DNA of 64,000 nucleotides, taken from assembly GCF_900129565.1 (NCBI RefSeq), contig NZ_FQWD01000003.1, positions 186,001 through 250,000 of the forward strand, read 5' to 3'. The DNA comes from Marisediminitalea aggregata (GTDB lineage: Bacteria; Pseudomonadota; Gammaproteobacteria; Enterobacterales; Alteromonadaceae). Both the position numbers and the translations under genes were made by a program. Under the pieces are notes generated by a model. The model ran no database searches. It was not told the DNA's origin and saw only the letters and a list, made by a program, of their open reading frames with translations. This document shows, piece after piece, positions 62,005 through 64,000 of the stretch; within the stretch, counting starts at the first letter, position 1; each line of letters begins with the position of its first letter.

Positions 62005-62448
62005 ATGGCTAAACCCAAACCTATTGTCGAAATCGTGACCTATGGTATTCACTCAAAGTGGGATGCCGACGATAAAGCCCTGCCTAAAATTAAAACTTTC
62101 ACTAATCATATTCCGTTAGAGCTGGATATTGAGTTTGGATTCATAGTGAATATCAAACGCGCTAAAAACAGCAAGGTACGCTACTGCATTTATCATCCCG
62201 ACATTCCGGATGAAAACGGTATCCCCATGCCACCCTTTGATGGTGAAGAATACGTCCGCTCCAACAACTGGGACTTTTATTTAGGCGATACGCTATGGGA
62301 GCCGCTGGAAAACAAGGTAGGCGACTGGCGCATGACGCTGGAACTTGAAGGTAAAATTATCGCCGACAAAACATTTACCGTTGAGGACGATTTACCCTAC
62401 GACGGCGCCCAGTTCTGGCAACGTGGCAAGCCCAAGCTGCGCCGCTAG
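62005..62448 (+). CDS. DUF3859 family protein
   Basis: 147-aa soluble protein: IVEIVTYGIHSKWDADD, NHIPLELDIEFGFIVNIKRAK, YHPDIPDENGIPMPPFDGEEYVRS and the ending DGAQFWQRGKPKLRR match DUF3859, a beta-sandwich-like domain. No signal peptide. Function unknown. A weak hairpin (62457-62481) with few T follows. The divergent beta-propeller gene begins 121 bp upstream. Confidence 0.85.
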   Translation: MAKPKPIVEIVTYGIHSKWDADDKALPKIKTFTNHIPLELDIEFGFIVNIKRAKNSKVRYCIYHPDIPDENGIPMPPFDGEEYVRSNNWDFYLGDTLWEPLENKVGDWRMTLELEGKIIADKTFTVEDDLPYDGAQFWQRGKPKLRR

Positions 62449-62613
62449 TAGAATAAAATGCCTGCCAGCAATGCGGGCATTGTTGCACCGAAATGAATCA
62501 AGCCATCAAAAGGTAAATTAATATATCGTATAAAATTCAACTGGATAGACAGTACAGTTAGCGGGAACAAAGCTTGCAGTCAGTGCCTGACCAATAATAA
62601 AAGGAAGGCGTTG

Positions 62614-63609
62614 ATGCAGGCATTTATTGAAGGCATGCCCAAAGCAGAACTTCACGTTCACATTGAAGGTACCCTGGAACCGGAGCTAAGTTTCGCACTT
62701 GCTGAGAAAAACGGGATTGAATTACCTTTCGACAGTCCCGAGGCGCTGATAGCGGCCTATGATTTTCACGATCTCCCCTCTTTCTTAACCATTTATTACG
62801 CTGGAATGAGCGTACTAATCGACGAATCCGACTTTTATAAACTCACCTGGGATTACCTGGAGAAAGCAGCATCACAGAACGTTGTATACACCGAGATTTT
62901 CTTTGATCCTCAAGGCCATACTTCACGCGGTGTTGCGTTTGAAACAGTCATAACGGGTATTAGAAAAGCTCAGGTCGATGCAGAACAAAAACTAGGCATC
63001 CGCAGCCAGTTAATTATGTGCTTCCTGCGTGACATGTCTGCAGAGTCTGCCATGGAGCACCTGCAAATGGCCAAGCCTTACTTGGGTTGGTTGGTTGGCG
63101 TCGGGCTCGATTCAGACGAATACAACAATCCACCGGTGAAATTTAAAGACGTGTTTGCTCTGGCAAAGCAATGGGGCCTGAAGCTCACTATGCATTGCGA
63201 TGTGAATCAGAAAAACACGCTAGACCATATCCGCCAGGTTATCGAAGTGATTGGCGTGGACCGGATCGATCACGGCGTTAACTCCCTTGAGTCAGATGAA
63301 CTGTGTGAGCTTATTGTTGAAAAACAACTTGGCCTGACTGTATGTCCGGTGTCCAACCGGTTTGTGGTGCAGTCGTTAACCGCGAATGAGATTCGCACTA
63401 TGCTGGACAAAGGCATGCTAGCGACCATCAACTCTGACGATCCGGCTTATTTCAGAGCCTATATGAACGAGAACCTGATTGAACTGCAGCAAGAAGGTGA
63501 TTTCAGCCAAAGTGAACTAAAAACACTCATGGCCAACGCCTTTAAAGTGACATGGTTACCGGAGGAGGACAAAGCGGCCTATCTGGCGAAACTTGACGCG
63601 TATCAGTAA
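62614..63609 (+). CDS. adenosine/adenine deaminase-family protein with an altered active site
   Basis: 331 aa from the ATG at 62614 (AAGGAAGG upstream; a TTG one codon earlier is less likely). Zinc ligands His14 and His16 (ELHVHIEG), His194 and Asp275 (NSDDPAYF), with RIDHGVN and LTVCPVSN, mark it as ADA-type. FFDPQGHTSRG points to the adenine-deaminase branch. The HAGE motif that supplies the catalytic Glu is replaced by HCDV (194-197), so Val sits where Glu should be. It may be a distinct subgroup with another substrate. Annotating it as adenosine deaminase would be unsafe. Confidence 0.85.
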   Translation: MQAFIEGMPKAELHVHIEGTLEPELSFALAEKNGIELPFDSPEALIAAYDFHDLPSFLTIYYAGMSVLIDESDFYKLTWDYLEKAASQNVVYTEIFFDPQGHTSRGVAFETVITGIRKAQVDAEQKLGIRSQLIMCFLRDMSAESAMEHLQMAKPYLGWLVGVGLDSDEYNNPPVKFKDVFALAKQWGLKLTMHCDVNQKNTLDHIRQVIEVIGVDRIDHGVNSLESDELCELIVEKQLGLTVCPVSNRFVVQSLTANEIRTMLDKGMLATINSDDPAYFRAYMNENLIELQQEGDFSQSELKTLMANAFKVTWLPEEDKAAYLAKLDAYQ

Positions 63610-63717
63610 CAAAAATGCATAAATTATTGATGTGGAATAACACTGGCAATCGGCGGTTTCACCGATTAGTGTTAGCCGCATTGGATTAACCTGTATTGAT
63701 ATAGTGTTGGAGTTATC

Positions 63718-64000
63718 ATGAATTTACCGTCTCCGTATTTATTGTTTGTTGGCGATGCTACCGATCCGCTTAGTATTAAAATGGCGAAAAGTGCTGCCGA
63801 CTGGAGTCCGGAAAAATGTGTTGGCGAATTTGCTTTGCCCGGCTGTGAAGTCACTACAGGGCATCCTCGTATGTCTATTCAGGAAGGGGTAGACAAGGGC
63901 GCAAAAGCATTCGTACTTGGCTTTGCTAACAGCGGTGGCTTTTTATCAGAACACCTGATTGCGCCTATACTTGAGGCGCTGGATGCAGGCCTCGACATAA
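63718..64000 (+). CDS. dgcN: DUF1611/DgcN-like N-acetyltransferase (partial, runs off the window end)
   Basis: First 94 codons of a protein beginning MNLPSPYLLFVGDATDPLS, with DWSPEKCVGEFALPGCEV, GHPRMSIQEGVDKGAKAF and LGFANSGGFL. This matches the N-terminal domain of DgcN (DUF1611), which acetylates D-glutamate and related D-amino acids before racemisation by DgcA. GGAG six bases ahead of the ATG. A dgcA gene would be expected downstream but lies beyond the window. Confidence 0.85.
   Translation, partial: MNLPSPYLLFVGDATDPLSIKMAKSAADWSPEKCVGEFALPGCEVTTGHPRMSIQEGVDKGAKAFVLGFANSGGFLSEHLIAPILEALDAGLDI

Overview
The window looks like chromosome of a marine gammaproteobacterium of the Alteromonadales (Alteromonadaceae-like). 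The evidence is gene content and order: trxB-aat-bpt-infA with clpA/clpS/cspD, rluE-mnmA-hflD-purB, monomeric icd, ratA/ratB beside smpB, and a tmRNA whose tag reads ANDENYALAA. No 16S rRNA or complete housekeeping marker set is present, so genus is not assigned. Coding density is high, initiation at TTG or GTG is common, and there is no sign of phage, insertion sequences or CRISPR.

Layout. 1-3.7 kb: partial DoxX-type membrane gene, a small conserved-looking ORF, sppA, sprT and yfbV. 4.0-10.0 kb: thioredoxin reductase and protein-turnover block (trxB, aat, bpt, infA, then clpA/clpS and divergent cspD); both N-degron aminoacyl transferases lie next to the ClpS adaptor and the ClpA unfoldase. 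10.1-20.6 kb: a NagB-fold gene, icd, the rluE-mnmA-hflD-purB translation/purine cluster, a membrane class III cyclase with a substituted catalytic residue, roxA and a GNAT gene. 20.6-24.0 kb: a decayed pseudogene with four in-frame stops just behind a YdiJ-type FAD/Fe-S dehydrogenase. 24.3-31.2 kb: DUF2892 protein, GGDEF-EAL protein, small membrane protein, an orphan MSHA-like pilin, and ppsA with its regulator ppsR. 31.2-38.8 kb: TPR-sulfotransferase, large TonB-dependent receptor, BCCT transporter and MarR regulator.

38.8-48.2 kb: ratB, ratA, smpB, an exported hydrolase, an orphan xdhC, tmRNA with terminator, a chemoreceptor with almost no periplasmic part, a DUF2805 gene with a cryptochrome/photolyase, an exported retropepsin-like protease, and divergent from it a small exported protein carrying three G[KR]PPFKR motifs; then a patatin-like phospholipase. 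48.3-59.3 kb, all minus strand: exbB-exbD-exbD-tonB-TonB receptor-PepSY protein-Gly/Gln/Arg-rich Spy-like protein, preceded by a Fur-box-like site, followed by macA-macB-outer membrane factor. This reads as an iron-responsive uptake operon next to a tripartite exporter. 59.5-64.0 kb: DUF445 protein, beta-propeller protein, DUF3859 protein, an adenosine/adenine deaminase-family protein lacking the usual catalytic Glu, and the start of a dgcN-like gene.

The best candidate for something undescribed is the small exported repeat protein at 46735-47100. Its short peptide motif is kept while its codons have diverged. Also notable are the ExbD pair in which one subunit has Asn in place of the proton-carrying Asp, the Gly/Gln/Arg-rich exported protein, and several enzymes with changed catalytic residues. 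All family names are from recognition of motifs by eye; no database search was possible.
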